DNA from: an uncultured Sphingobacteriaceae bacterium
Lineage (GTDB): Bacteria; Bacteroidota; Bacteroidia; Sphingobacteriales; Sphingobacteriaceae
Direction: 5' to 3'
NCBI GenBank assembly: GCA_946480915.1
Contig: CAMLLO010000002.1
Location: forward strand, 1 to 64,000
Length of the DNA: 64,000 nt
The position numbers and the translations under genes were made by a program. Shown here one piece after another: positions 9,346-20,069 of this stretch. The notes under the pieces were generated by a model. That model had not been told where the DNA came from. It did no database searches and worked only from the letters and a program-made list of their open reading frames with translations. Position 1 is the stretch's first letter; each line of letters opens with the position of its first letter.

Positions 9346-9922
9346 ACGCCTGCAACCTCTGTTTTAAAACATTGAACCGTTCAACCGCCTTCACTTTATT
9401 CGTCCATAAATAACCCAAGACGGCGATACCAGAATAACCATAGTCTAATACCTGCTTGAAATTAGCGTCAGTGATACCCCCTAAAGCAAAAACATTTCGA
9501 GCAAATGAAGGAACTTCCAGCAAGTTTTCGTTAGCCTGATATCCCATTTTAGAAATGCTATTAAAAACCGGACTCATAAAGCAATAATCAATTTTATCCT
9601 GAACTTCATTTAATTCGCTCCACTGATGTACTGAACACGAAATAGTGTATCGATTAGATGGTTCAGCCTCCTTAATCTGAGGAAAACTAAAATGCATTCC
9701 GCCTAATCCCATTTTTGATACCAAATCAGAATGATAGTGAATAATGACATCCGTCCTGAAACTGAAATCAATTTCAGAAATGAGCCTTTCGACATCTTGC
9801 TTTCGGCTTTGAGGTTTCCTTATATGTAATCGCGTAAGCCCTGACTCAAAAAGATGATTCAGGATTTCTGCTTCTCCATCAAAAAATTCAGGAGCCGTTA
9901 CTACTATTAATCTATCCGACAT
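9335..9922 (-). CDS. Second ThiE/TenI-like protein
   Basis: This 195-residue TIM-barrel protein belongs to the thiamine phosphate synthase/TenI family. Recognisable pieces are LTRLHIRKPQ near residue 30, GLGGMHFSF near 72, SCSVHQWSEL, YCFMSPVFNSISKMGY and FALGGI near the C-terminus. The Thr/Lys pyrophosphate loop of true ThiE is replaced by SPVFNSISK, which resembles TenI-type thiazole tautomerases. A tautomerase role within this operon is therefore more likely than a duplicate ThiE, but that is inference. It lies 46 bp after thiC and overlaps thiD by 11 bp. Confidence 0.8.
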   Translation of the reverse strand: MSDRLIVVTAPEFFDGEAEILNHLFESGLTRLHIRKPQSRKQDVERLISEIDFSFRTDVIIHYHSDLVSKMGLGGMHFSFPQIKEAEPSNRYTISCSVHQWSELNEVQDKIDYCFMSPVFNSISKMGYQANENLLEVPSFARNVFALGGITDANFKQVLDYGYSGIAVLGYLWTNKVKAVERFNVLKQRLQAYGN

Positions 9923-9968
9923 TAAAAATCAGGCTTTGGACGATTTAGTAAAGAATCACCGTTTCTTC

Positions 9969-12050
<2,082 letters not shown>

Positions 12051-12057
<7 letters not shown>

Positions 12058-12083
12058 AAATGCAGAATTATAACTTCAGGAGG
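12051..12083 (-). promoter_or_regulatory. Possible start-codon sequestering helix downstream of the riboswitch
   Basis: In the minus-strand RNA, CCUCC (12083-12079) lies 23 nt upstream of GGAGG (12055-12051), which overlaps the thiS ATG. Pairing of the two would bury the start codon. This makes a plausible translational expression platform for the TPP riboswitch. It is inferred from complementarity only. Confidence 0.4.
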
Positions 12084-12103
12084 TGTCATCAGAAAGATGA
12101 GTT

Positions 12104-12178
12104 TCGCTTTTCCTTACGCCAGTATTACCTGGTTCAAGTTATGAGGGTATGTCTCAGCCTGTTCGGCACCCCTAAAGT
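12104..12178 (-). promoter_or_regulatory. TPP riboswitch (THI element)
   Basis: Read on the minus strand, the hallmark blocks occur in order: ACTTTAGGGGTGCC, GGCTGAGA, ACCCTCATAACTTGAAC, CAGGTAATACTGGCG and TAAGGAAAAG. The CTTT at the 5' side can pair with AAAG at the 3' side to close P1. It lies about 47 nt before thiS at the head of the thiamine operon, exactly where a TPP aptamer is expected. High TPP should reduce expression of thiS and the genes behind it. Confidence 0.95.
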
Positions 12179-12183
12179 TGCTG

Positions 12184-12215
12184 TAAATGTAGAAGGTTTT
12201 TATTAAGAATTCAAA
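12184..12215 (-). promoter_or_regulatory. Bacteroidota-type promoter of the thi operon
   Basis: On the minus strand a TTTG (12215-12212) is followed after exactly 20 bp by TACATTTA (12191-12184), one base from the Bacteroidota -7 consensus TAnnTTTG. Transcription would begin about 5-8 bp downstream, right at the 5' edge of the TPP aptamer. Position and spacing both support it. Confidence 0.65.
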
Positions 12216-12331
12216 TACTATTAAGAATAATTTGAAAAATAAAAGAAATTTATCACAAAGCAATGACTTTCCATAGCAATACAGACATAAAACATTCCGA
12301 TATTGGACTTAAAGTCTCTATTCCTTGAAAA

Positions 12332-13477
12332 TTACTGCATCAAACATTGATTAAACCTCGTTAGTAACCGAAACAAATCGTCATGTTCGGTTAAAGGCAA
12401 AGTTTCTGAGCGATCATAAATATCATGGTACGCCCGGATTCCACCCATCGTATAGATAAAGAACGATGGAACTCCCTTCTCGGAAAACCAATAATGATCA
12501 CTATTGGCCGCTTTCCCCCGGGAGTTAATCTTCGCGAGATACTTAAACTCATTGTTTAGTTGATTTAGCAAGGCAAATTCTTTTTTATACTCCGTTGCAT
12601 TTACTACCGTTATGCCCTCCTCTCCTGTTCCGGCAAGATCGGTATTGACCAGGAAACGGATCTTTTTCAAATCAACGAGTGGATGCTCTGTAAAAAACTT
12701 TGAACCCAATAAACCGGCCTCTTCCCCAGAAAACGCTACAAAAACCAAAGAATACTTTTGAGGATTCGCTGCGTAAAATTTCGCAAGGCGCAACATTAAA
12801 GCTACACCACTGGCATTATCATTGGCCCCGGGAAAATACGTATGTCTTCCCATTCCACCCAAATGATCGTAATGTGCGGTAATCACAATCATGGAATCAG
12901 GATTAACTGTTCCTTTAACTATTCCGCAAACGTTGTAGGATTTAAAATTATCGATCAGTTGATTCTCAACCTTTAGCTTAATTTTGTTAAGATCAGTTTT
13001 TATAGCTTTTTTATTAATCAATACGGAAGTGTAATTTGCTACCTCCTGCGAAACCGACCACGTTAGCTTATCCTCCAGGGAAACTATAATTTGATTTTCG
13101 CTGCTCACAAAATGCAAACTGTCTTTTTTTATAAGATGTGATCGTGTTTTTACGCCTTGGCTTTCAGGAGAAATTATAAAATCTTTTCCGGGACAAAGCT
13201 TGCTGCCATTTATCCAAACTTCCATTTTTCCAGGAAAGGTATTTACGGGAAATGAGAACTCCTGAAGAAATGAGCTGTCACTTAGGGGCTGTAAGCCGTA
13301 AGCTTGAAATTCACGGCTTAAAAATCTGGCAGATTTTCCTACTCCGTCCTTGGTATATCCGCGTCCCCAGAAATAAGATGACGTTAACGTGTCGACCATT
13401 TTGCGGGCAAAGGAAATATCCTGAGCAAAAGATAGCTTGGTGATACATGCAAACAGAAGTACAAAATAAATTTTCAT
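12332..13477 (-). CDS. Secreted M28-family zinc aminopeptidase-like protein
   Basis: This is a 381-residue exported metallopeptidase. Residues 1-18 form a signal peptide ending SFA. The M28 zinc ligands are visible: His202 and Asp204 in TAHYDHLGG, Asp220 in GANDNASG, Glu252-Glu253 in FSGEEAGLLG, Asp in VNTDLAG, and a late His in YHDIYD. A PA-like insert precedes the catalytic domain. It likely trims peptides in the periplasm or at the surface. It is transcribed away from the riboswitch region as a single gene, with a terminator and tRNA-like gene upstream. Confidence 0.9.
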   Translation of the reverse strand: MKIYFVLLFACITKLSFAQDISFARKMVDTLTSSYFWGRGYTKDGVGKSARFLSREFQAYGLQPLSDSSFLQEFSFPVNTFPGKMEVWINGSKLCPGKDFIISPESQGVKTRSHLIKKDSLHFVSSENQIIVSLEDKLTWSVSQEVANYTSVLINKKAIKTDLNKIKLKVENQLIDNFKSYNVCGIVKGTVNPDSMIVITAHYDHLGGMGRHTYFPGANDNASGVALMLRLAKFYAANPQKYSLVFVAFSGEEAGLLGSKFFTEHPLVDLKKIRFLVNTDLAGTGEEGITVVNATEYKKEFALLNQLNNEFKYLAKINSRGKAANSDHYWFSEKGVPSFFIYTMGGIRAYHDIYDRSETLPLTEHDDLFRLLTRFNQCLMQ

Positions 13478-13507
13478 GCCTGGCTAATTTAAGTTTTGAA
13501 AACTTAA

Positions 13508-13541
13508 CAAAAAAATAAAGCTCCTGATGGGCAGGAGCTAT
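13508..13541 (-). terminator. Rho-independent terminator after the tRNA-like gene
   Basis: Perfect 8-bp arms AGCTCCTG (13519-13526) and CAGGAGCT (13532-13539) enclose a 5-nt loop. On the minus strand the stem is followed by TTTATTTTTTT. It lies about 29 bp past the 3' end of the tRNA-like gene and before the M28 gene. Confidence 0.8.
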
Positions 13542-13567
13542 ATTTAACTAACCAATTATAAACCTAG

Positions 13568-13677
13568 CTGTAGGGGAAGGAATCGAACCTTCAAGGAGTG
13601 GTTATCCCGTTACCGGATTTCCCAGATTCTCCGCCACCGAGACAAGGAGGTGTGTCTGCCAGTTTCACCACCCTACA
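13568..13677 (-). tRNA. Atypical class-II tRNA-like gene, about 110 nt, isotype unclear
   Basis: Acceptor arms TGTAGGG (13677-13671) and CCCTACA (13575-13569) pair perfectly, and an extra flanking C-G pair would make eight. The T arm is GAAGG-TTCGATT-CCTTC. The D arm (GTGAAACTGGCAGACAC) is that of a tRNA-Leu. The best anticodon arm is CCTCC-TTGTCTC-GGTGG, with a U-U mismatch and loop triplet GTC, which does not fit Leu. The following variable region is about 41 nt, far beyond the normal 10-20, and can form GGAG/CTCC around a hairpin with a GTAA tetraloop. No CCA is encoded; position 73 would be G. It could be a functional unusual tRNA, a rearranged one or a tRNA-like RNA. Confidence 0.6.
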
Positions 13678-13709
13678 GTTTGAAGCGATTTTTTAACGAA
13701 TCGATAACA

Positions 13710-13717
13710 CAAAGGTA
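13710..13717 (-). promoter_or_regulatory. -7 box of the tRNA-like gene
   Basis: The minus strand reads TACCTTTG, a perfect TAnnTTTG element, 32 bp upstream of the tRNA-like 5' end. A matching TTTG at the correct upstream spacing is not seen, so the call rests on the -7 box and position. Confidence 0.4.
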
Positions 13718-13962
13718 AAGCCATCAATCAAACATTACAAGTATTTTAAATCAAAATCATAATTTTTGCAACTATCGCAATACGTTATCTTTTTTTTAAA
13801 AAAATCATAAAAGACCTTTTGCGACAGCCCTCAGCTTTACAATTTTCTCAATCTGTGAAAGAATAATTTTACATTTTCTTAACGATTGTCATATGCCCGT
13901 TATATCCGAATCATTAATTTATTTATCATCTTAAACTAAGTAAATTGCGCCAAATTTTAAAC

Positions 13963-15819
13963 ATGGCAAAAGTTTCAATTAACATCACCACCGGTTCTAT
14001 TCAAAAGGAAGATATTATTGTAGGTATTGATTTGGGTACGACAAACAGCCTTGTTGCATTTATAAACCCCGAAGGCAACGCCCAAGTTATAAACGACACA
14101 GGGAAAGGTGTTCTTGTGCCTTCGATTGTACATTTCAATAAGGATGGCAGTGTGGTAGTTGGAAATGAGGCGCGTCAGTTTTTAATTAGCGACCCACAAA
14201 ACACTATTTTTTCGGTGAAGCGCTTATTGGGTCGTTCTTACCACGATATCGAAAATTATAAAGATTTCTTTTCCTACAAAGTAATTGATGATAATACAGA
14301 AAGTCTTGTAAAAATCAAAGTGGGCGATCGGTTTTATACGCCGATAGAGCTTTCGGCAATGATTCTTAAAGAGCTGAAAGACCGTGCAGAACATGCGCTT
14401 AAAACACCCGTAAACCGGGCGGTAATAACCGTTCCGGCTTATTTTAACGACAGTCAGCGGCAAGCTACCCGTGACGCGGGAAAACTTGCAGGCTTGGATG
14501 TGTTGCGAATTGTGAATGAACCCACAGCTGCAAGTCTGGCATATGGCATCGGCTTACATCCAGATGAGGAAAAAACCATCGCTGTTTACGATTTAGGCGG
14601 AGGGACATTTGATGTATCCATATTAAAAATCCAGAACGGCATTTTTGAAGTGTTGTCTACTAATGGAAATACATTTTTAGGCGGTGATGATTTCGACCGT
14701 GCGATCGTAAATTATTGGATCGAGCAGAACAAACTTAACCCTAATGAAGTAACCTCAAATTCGGAGCTCACTCAGGGTCTTCGTTTAAAAGCAGAAGAAG
14801 CAAAAAAAGCGTTAAGTACACAAAATATTTATACGGGCGAAGTGGGCAATATTCCTTGTGCTATCACCCGTCAAACCTTCGAAGAACTAATCGCTCCGAA
14901 AGTAGAAGAAACTATTCAGGCATGTAAACATGCACTCTCTGATGCGGGACTTACTATTTCGGATATAAATGAGGTGATCATGGTAGGCGGCTCAACCCGT
15001 ACCCCATTTGTAAAAAAATCCATTTCCAAATTCTTTCAAAAACCTGTTCATGACACCATTAATCCGGATGAAGTGGTTGCCCTTGGTGCAGGTATTCAGG
15101 CTGATATTTTAGCCGGCAATCGTAAAGACATTCTTTTACTTGATGTAACGCCCCTTTCCCTCGGCATCGAAACGATGGGTGGATTGATGGATGTCATTAT
15201 TCCGCGAAATTCTAAGGTACCAACAAAGGCTGGAAGACAATACACCACATCGATAGACGGGCAGGTTAACATGAAAATTTCTGTCTATCAGGGCGAACGT
15301 GATTTGGTTAAGGAGAACCGTAAACTCGCAGAATTTGATTTAAAGGGAATCCCTGCCATGCCTGCAGGCTTTCCGAAGGTCGACATTAATTTCCTGCTAA
15401 ATGCTGATGGTATCTTAAGAATCCAGGCTGTGGAATTACGATCAGGCGTCAAACAGGAAGTGGATATTAAGCCAACTTATGGCCTAACTGATCAGGAAGT
15501 TGAAAAAATGCTATTTGATTCCATTACACATGCAAAAGAAGATGTTACACAACGCATGATAATTGAAGCGCGTACCGAAGGCGAGCAAATGGTATATACA
15601 GCTGAAAGATTCATCGAAAAAAACAAACAATACTTCTCGATCGAGGAAATAAGTAAAACGCAAGAATTCATCCAAGCACTTAAGGAAGCTTTAACGTCAG
15701 GCGATAAAGATTTGATCCATAAAAAGATCGACGAATTAAATGAGTTCACCCGTCCCTTTGCTGAGCGTTTAATGGATCAGGCAATTGGACAGGCGATGAA
15801 AGGCAAAGCAATTGAATAA
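13963..15819 (+). CDS. hscA: Hsp70-family chaperone, HscA-like
   Basis: This is a 618-residue Hsp70 when started at the ATG at 13963 (MAKVSINI); a TTG six codons upstream is less likely. The ATPase domain has GIDLGTTNS at about 21-29, the phosphate-2 loop [13 protein letters not shown] and the adenosine motif [10 protein letters not shown]. The substrate-binding domain opens with [17 protein letters not shown]. Length, the [14 protein letters not shown] stretch and the lack of a long acidic C-terminal tail resemble HscA, the Fe-S cluster assembly chaperone, more than DnaK. No iscU, hscB or ferredoxin gene is adjacent, so partner and function are inferred. Confidence 0.8.
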   Translation: MAKVSINITTGSIQKEDIIVGIDLGTTNSLVAFINPEGNAQVINDTGKGVLVPSIVHFNKDGSVVVGNEARQFLISDPQNTIFSVKRLLGRSYHDIENYKDFFSYKVIDDNTESLVKIKVGDRFYTPIELSAMILKELKDRAEHALKTPVNRAVITVPAYFNDSQRQATRDAGKLAGLDVLRIVNEPTAASLAYGIGLHPDEEKTIAVYDLGGGTFDVSILKIQNGIFEVLSTNGNTFLGGDDFDRAIVNYWIEQNKLNPNEVTSNSELTQGLRLKAEEAKKALSTQNIYTGEVGNIPCAITRQTFEELIAPKVEETIQACKHALSDAGLTISDINEVIMVGGSTRTPFVKKSISKFFQKPVHDTINPDEVVALGAGIQADILAGNRKDILLLDVTPLSLGIETMGGLMDVIIPRNSKVPTKAGRQYTTSIDGQVNMKISVYQGERDLVKENRKLAEFDLKGIPAMPAGFPKVDINFLLNADGILRIQAVELRSGVKQEVDIKPTYGLTDQEVEKMLFDSITHAKEDVTQRMIIEARTEGEQMVYTAERFIEKNKQYFSIEEISKTQEFIQALKEALTSGDKDLIHKKIDELNEFTRPFAERLMDQAIGQAMKGKAIE

Positions 15820-15921
15820 TTCTATTGATCAGACTATCTTCCTTTATGATATACAGAAAGCTGAAAAATAACCCTCAGTTTCTATTCTAATGAGGATAGC
15901 AATCTGTATTTTCGCCGCATC

Positions 15922-16674
15922 TTGATAGAACTACTTTCATACACGTTCAATCCCTCCGAGGTTTTAATGATCGGATGTGTTGCTCTCCTTACCGGGATGT
16001 CGAAAACAGGCATTCAGGGCGCAGGAATGTTGTCTGCGCCCTTACTCGCTTTAGTTTACGGAGGTCAAAATTCAAGTGGAATAATTCTTCCGATGCTAAT
16101 TGTTGCCGACGCATTTGCTGTTTGGTATTATCACAGGCACGCATCATGGAAACATCTTAAGCTTTTATTTCCCTGGGCGGCTTTAGGCATCATCGCCGGA
16201 ACCTTTATCGGGGTTTATATTGACGATAAAGCTTTCAAAATGATTATGGCGGCGACCATTTTCATCAGCATTCCATTAATGATATGGCTCAAAAAAGGAC
16301 ATAAAGATGATATCCCGAAAACCGGCTGGTTCTCAGTTTCAACTGGCATAGCAGGAGGCTTTACTTCAATGGTGGGAAACTTAGCGGGAAGTGTGATGGC
16401 TGTATACCTGCTGGCTGCACGCTTACCCAAAAATGTGTACATCGGCACTACAGCCTGGTTTTTCCTGGTGATAAACTGGGCAAAGGTCCCTTTTCACATT
16501 TTCAGCTGGCATACAATCACATTAAAAACAGGTTTATTGGCTTTAATTGTTACTCCGATTATTCTTCTGGGTGCCTTTCTCGGAATATTTATCATTAAAA
16601 GAGTCCGCGAAGAGAATTATCGTTGGTTTATCATTGTTATGACTATTGTTGCAGCATTCTCTATGCTTTTTTAG
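15922..16674 (+). CDS. TauE/SafE (TSUP) family membrane permease
   Basis: A 250-residue polytopic inner-membrane protein with about eight hydrophobic segments. The GMSKTGIQGAG motif in the first helix and the YYHRHASWKHL loop are typical of the TauE/SafE sulfite/organosulfonate exporter family. The start at 15922 is TTG; it is preferred over the ATG at 15970 because the LSYTFNP stretch before the first helix is common in homologues. Substrate cannot be told from sequence. Its 3' end overlaps the convergent topoisomerase gene by 14 bp. Confidence 0.82.
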   Translation: MIELLSYTFNPSEVLMIGCVALLTGMSKTGIQGAGMLSAPLLALVYGGQNSSGIILPMLIVADAFAVWYYHRHASWKHLKLLFPWAALGIIAGTFIGVYIDDKAFKMIMAATIFISIPLMIWLKKGHKDDIPKTGWFSVSTGIAGGFTSMVGNLAGSVMAVYLLAARLPKNVYIGTTAWFFLVINWAKVPFHIFSWHTITLKTGLLALIVTPIILLGAFLGIFIIKRVREENYRWFIIVMTIVAAFSMLF

Positions 16675-17731
16675 GGGATTGTGCCTTCTTCTTTCTTTCG
16701 TTTTTCAAATAACTCAATAACACTTTTTCATCGATCGTCAAACCTGTATCTACAACAGCAGGAACAACTTTTTTAACCTTCTTCAAATAAGGATAAAGCG
16801 TTCCACTCTCGTATGAATCTATCAACGGAGGAAACACATAATATTTTTTACAAACTGTGCGGGTGTTTCCCAGTCTCGACGATACCTCATCAAGCATGGC
16901 AACCGTAATTTTTTTTCGCTTAGACTCTAAATCTGTGAATTCGTATTGTGAGTAAATTTTTAAGGCTTCTAACGTTCCAAACCATGTTCTGAAATCTTTG
17001 GCAGTAAAATCGCAATTCGTTATTTCTTTGATATACCGGTTAATCATACCCGAATCGATCGATTTTCTTTCACCACCCGGTGTATAGTATTGAAAGAGCT
17101 CCTGGCCCGGAATATCCCGACATTTTTTAACCAGTTTGGCAAGAGTCCGGTCATTGAGATCGATATCATGCATTACTCCTTTTTTACCCTTAAAGGATAG
17201 CGTCATTGAACTACCTTCAATTTTTATATGTTTATCCCGAAGCGTACTCAATCCATACGAGCCATACAGTTGTTTATAAGATTCATTCCCTATTCTGATA
17301 AGCGTTTTTTCCATCAGGCTAACTGATATGGCAAGCACTTTTCGCTCGTCCAGCTCTCGCCTTCTCAGATCTTTCCGAAGGTTTTTTCTAAATTCCGGTA
17401 GCTTTTTACCAAATTCTAAAAGTCTGTAGAACTTATTTTCATTTCTCGATCTGGCCCAGTCATGATGGTAACGATATTGCTTCCGTCCGGCCTGGTCGAT
17501 TCCAGTCGCCTGCAAATGAGCATTGTGCTTAGGTGCTATCCACACATTTTGCCAGGCTGGCGGCAGGACGAGTTTCTTAATACGCTCAAGAATTTTAGGG
17601 TCTGTAAGTTCTTCCCCTTTATGGTTTAGGTATACGAAAGTATCCTTGACGATAATTCTCGTAATACCTGGACTTGAATCACTAACATAAATCAGGTTAT
17701 TTTCTTCGAGCAGGATCTCTGTATCACTCAT
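16661..17731 (-). CDS. Type IB DNA topoisomerase
   Basis: This poxvirus/eukaryote-like topoisomerase IB relaxes supercoils through a 3'-phosphotyrosine. The 356-residue protein from the ATG at 17731 (MSDTEILL) has an N-terminal domain with PPAWQNVWIAP and the catalytic core with KDFRTWFGTLEAL (Arg and neighbours) and a C-terminal KKYYVFPPLI holding the nucleophilic Tyr. An upstream TTG at 17746 would add five residues and is less likely. The gene follows the alpha/beta hydrolase closely on the same strand. Such chromosomal copies are common in this phylum. Confidence 0.92.
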   Translation of the reverse strand: MSDTEILLEENNLIYVSDSSPGITRIIVKDTFVYLNHKGEELTDPKILERIKKLVLPPAWQNVWIAPKHNAHLQATGIDQAGRKQYRYHHDWARSRNENKFYRLLEFGKKLPEFRKNLRKDLRRRELDERKVLAISVSLMEKTLIRIGNESYKQLYGSYGLSTLRDKHIKIEGSSMTLSFKGKKGVMHDIDLNDRTLAKLVKKCRDIPGQELFQYYTPGGERKSIDSGMINRYIKEITNCDFTAKDFRTWFGTLEALKIYSQYEFTDLESKRKKITVAMLDEVSSRLGNTRTVCKKYYVFPPLIDSYESGTLYPYLKKVKKVVPAVVDTGLTIDEKVLLSYLKNERKKKAQSPKKA

Positions 17732-17746
17732 GCTCAAATAAAACAA

Positions 17747-18562
17747 TCATGACAAGAAATGTTTGTTCAGGAAGGTATTTAAAGACTTATTGAATTCCGT
17801 TGCATTTTCCAGATTTGGCAAATGGCCGGACGCTGAAATAATCTGTAACTCAGCATGTTTAATACCCTCTGCTAACTGGGTCGTTTGCCCTTCTGACACC
17901 AGTTTATCATCCTCTCCTCTTATTATTAAAGTAGGTACTTCGATAAGCGAAAGAGAATCAGATGTATCTGTTCGTGAGGCTAATGCCAGCAGAGTCGAAC
18001 ATATTGTCTTATCCTCGGTTCTCATGATTAGCTCCCGAAGGAAATCCACAGTAGCAGGTTTTTTACTCAATGTTTCTGCAGCAAAAACGTTTTTAACAAA
18101 GCCCTCTGTAAAATCACGCTTAGCCCCACCAACAATCTGTTCGATAGAGTTGAAGCGCTTCATTTTAACTTCATTAGTGTCCGCTATGCAATTCGTGTCA
18201 CATAAAATGAGTCCTTTAATACACCTCATCGACAACTGAGCAGCTCTCAGAGCAATATAACCGCCCATTGATATGCCGCAAAGCACACAATTATCAAGGT
18301 TAAGGTTTTCAACTAAGGCTAGAAGATCTTTAGCGAACAGATCAATACTAAAAAATGAGTGATCAGAGGAACTCTCGCCAAAACCGCGAATGTCGTAAGC
18401 TATACCGTTAACTCCATCCGGAAGTGATTCCAATTGTTCTCTCCAGATGGTTTTATCAAAAGGAAATCCATGGATAAATAGTATCGTTACAGCAGGGCTT
18501 GTAGATTGTTTTGACAGATAAGAAACTGATATATTATTTACCTTAGTGCTTAGATGTTCCAT
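17747..18562 (-). CDS. Alpha/beta hydrolase
   Basis: A 271-residue cytoplasmic hydrolase of the 3-oxoadipate enol-lactonase/esterase type. HGFPFDKTIW forms the oxyanion region, CGISMGGY the nucleophile elbow (Ser), RGEDDKLV the acid and ASGHLPNLE the catalytic His. The ATG at 18562 (MEHLSTKV) is chosen over the TTG at 18586, which would overlap the next gene. It lies 17 bp after the glycosyltransferase and just before topoisomerase IB on the same strand. Substrate is unknown. Confidence 0.85.
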   Translation of the reverse strand: MEHLSTKVNNISVSYLSKQSTSPAVTILFIHGFPFDKTIWREQLESLPDGVNGIAYDIRGFGESSSDHSFFSIDLFAKDLLALVENLNLDNCVLCGISMGGYIALRAAQLSMRCIKGLILCDTNCIADTNEVKMKRFNSIEQIVGGAKRDFTEGFVKNVFAAETLSKKPATVDFLRELIMRTEDKTICSTLLALASRTDTSDSLSLIEVPTLIIRGEDDKLVSEGQTTQLAEGIKHAELQIISASGHLPNLENATEFNKSLNTFLNKHFLS

Positions 18563-18579
18563 AAACACTAAAGTAGGTT

Positions 18580-19683
18580 TTACCAAAGAAAGTTTACTAT
18601 CCGGTAGCTTTTTCTGCTTTTTGATCTGATCATGAAGGTTAACAGGACGTTAAAGAACAGGCAGATTAGAAACAGGATGCCTATTAAGGTGAAATTCCCT
18701 AAAAAACGCAAGGATAGCGCCACATAAATCATTATGATATGAAATCCCATAAGGATCAATGTGCTTTGCAAATGCGAGAATCCCATATGCAACATGCGGT
18801 GATGAACATGATTTCTATCTGCTACAAATGGCGAACCTGTTTTGATAGTACGCAGCGTGAAAACCCTGATAGCATCGAATATGGGTCCGATTAATATCGC
18901 AACCGCAATGGAAGGTGCAGAGCTGTAAAAAACAACATTTGTACCGCTTACCTTGTTTAGCTCTATAAATTTAATTGATAGAATAATAGAAACAAATCCC
19001 AATAACAGCGACCCTGTATCGCCCATAAAAATTTGAGCAGGCGTGATGTTAAAACGTAAAAAGCCGATACAGGCCCCTGCAATAATAAAGGACAGGGAAG
19101 CAAAAAGGGTTTCGCCCATATCAGCAAATATTAATCCCAGCGTAACATTTACAACAAGTCCCGTTACTCCGGCCAGGCCATCGATCCCATCTATTAAATT
19201 AAAGGCGTTAATAACAAACATTATTAATAAAATGGTAAGCGAAATACTTATCGTAACCGGAAGATCATAGACTGAAAAGATTCCATACAAACTTGTTATC
19301 CTTACATCGGCTAGCAATACCATAATTGAAGCAACGATAAATTGCATACCAAACTTGGTACTTGGATTGACGCCCCACAAGTCGTCCTTTAAGCCAACCG
19401 CAAATAAAATTAAACAAGAAGCCAGTAACAAGTTAAATTCTCTGGAAATCCCCGCATTCGGAATAAATAAACTTGCGATCATAAAGCTGCAAAATATTGC
19501 AACTCCTCCCAATCGCGAAATGCCCGATTTATGATCTTTTCTTTCTGTCTCAATATCGTCGAAAAGCGCTCTGTGATTTGCTACGTGGATAATAGATGGA
19601 ATGGCTATTAGAACAAGTATTACGGCAATTAAAAAGATTACGATGTAAAAAAATGGTTCGGGAAGAGTAACTAATTTAAGCAT
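18580..19683 (-). CDS. MraY/WecA/TagO-family sugar-phosphate transferase
   Basis: This integral membrane enzyme (367 residues, about ten to eleven helices) transfers a sugar-1-phosphate, typically GlcNAc-1-P, from UDP to a polyprenyl phosphate to start surface glycan synthesis. Family motifs are in order: SRLGGVAIF near residue 55, GLKDDLWGV (Asp pair), NAFNLIDGIDGLAG, FMGDTGSLLLG and the cytosolic DRNHVHHRM His motif. That pattern fits WecA/TagO rather than MraY. No other glycan genes lie nearby. Confidence 0.9.
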   Translation of the reverse strand: MLKLVTLPEPFFYIVIFLIAVILVLIAIPSIIHVANHRALFDDIETERKDHKSGISRLGGVAIFCSFMIASLFIPNAGISREFNLLLASCLILFAVGLKDDLWGVNPSTKFGMQFIVASIMVLLADVRITSLYGIFSVYDLPVTISISLTILLIMFVINAFNLIDGIDGLAGVTGLVVNVTLGLIFADMGETLFASLSFIIAGACIGFLRFNITPAQIFMGDTGSLLLGFVSIILSIKFIELNKVSGTNVVFYSSAPSIAVAILIGPIFDAIRVFTLRTIKTGSPFVADRNHVHHRMLHMGFSHLQSTLILMGFHIIMIYVALSLRFLGNFTLIGILFLICLFFNVLLTFMIRSKSRKSYRIVNFLW

Positions 19684-20069
19684 ATTTTAAATCTCTGTCA
19701 AGATCAGCAAATCATTAAACTTTTACAAACATCAGGTGAATTAATTATCAATTTTAATGTTCTGGTTAATTAATTCTGCTTCAGAAAAGTTTTATACTCA
19801 ATTTTTGAAATAAGGTTCTGTTTTTTACAAGCAAGAATTTCAATCGCCCTGGAGATTATATAAGTGAGTATCATTTAGAGGTCATTATCGCAGTGTTATT
19901 CACAAGACATACACCTGCAATAAAAGGAAAAAAACTATTGATCATAAGTAGTTACAAATCAACAAGTCACATTTAATATTAAACAAAAAGACTAAAAGTT
20001 TCTTAAACAGAAAAAGGAAAACCAACAAAGCACTAAAAAAATTTGTTGTAAGATTATTTATTGGATGAA
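19684..20069. other. Intergenic gap between divergent genes
   Basis: This 386-bp AT-rich spacer separates the divergently read glycan transferase and GH1 genes, so it should hold both promoters. I see no coding frame, no clear TTTG-N20-TAnnTTTG match and no strong hairpin. Confidence 0.5.

Noticed and set aside
13568..13677. Ordinary tRNA-Asp or tRNA-Leu
   Set aside because: The GTC triplet would give Asp, but Asp tRNAs are class I; the D arm is Leu-like, but no Leu anticodon is positioned in a 7-nt loop. Isotype left open.
13568..13677. Selenocysteine tRNA
   Set aside because: The 8-bp acceptor and long variable arm are reminiscent, but there is no TCA anticodon and the D stem has only three pairs.
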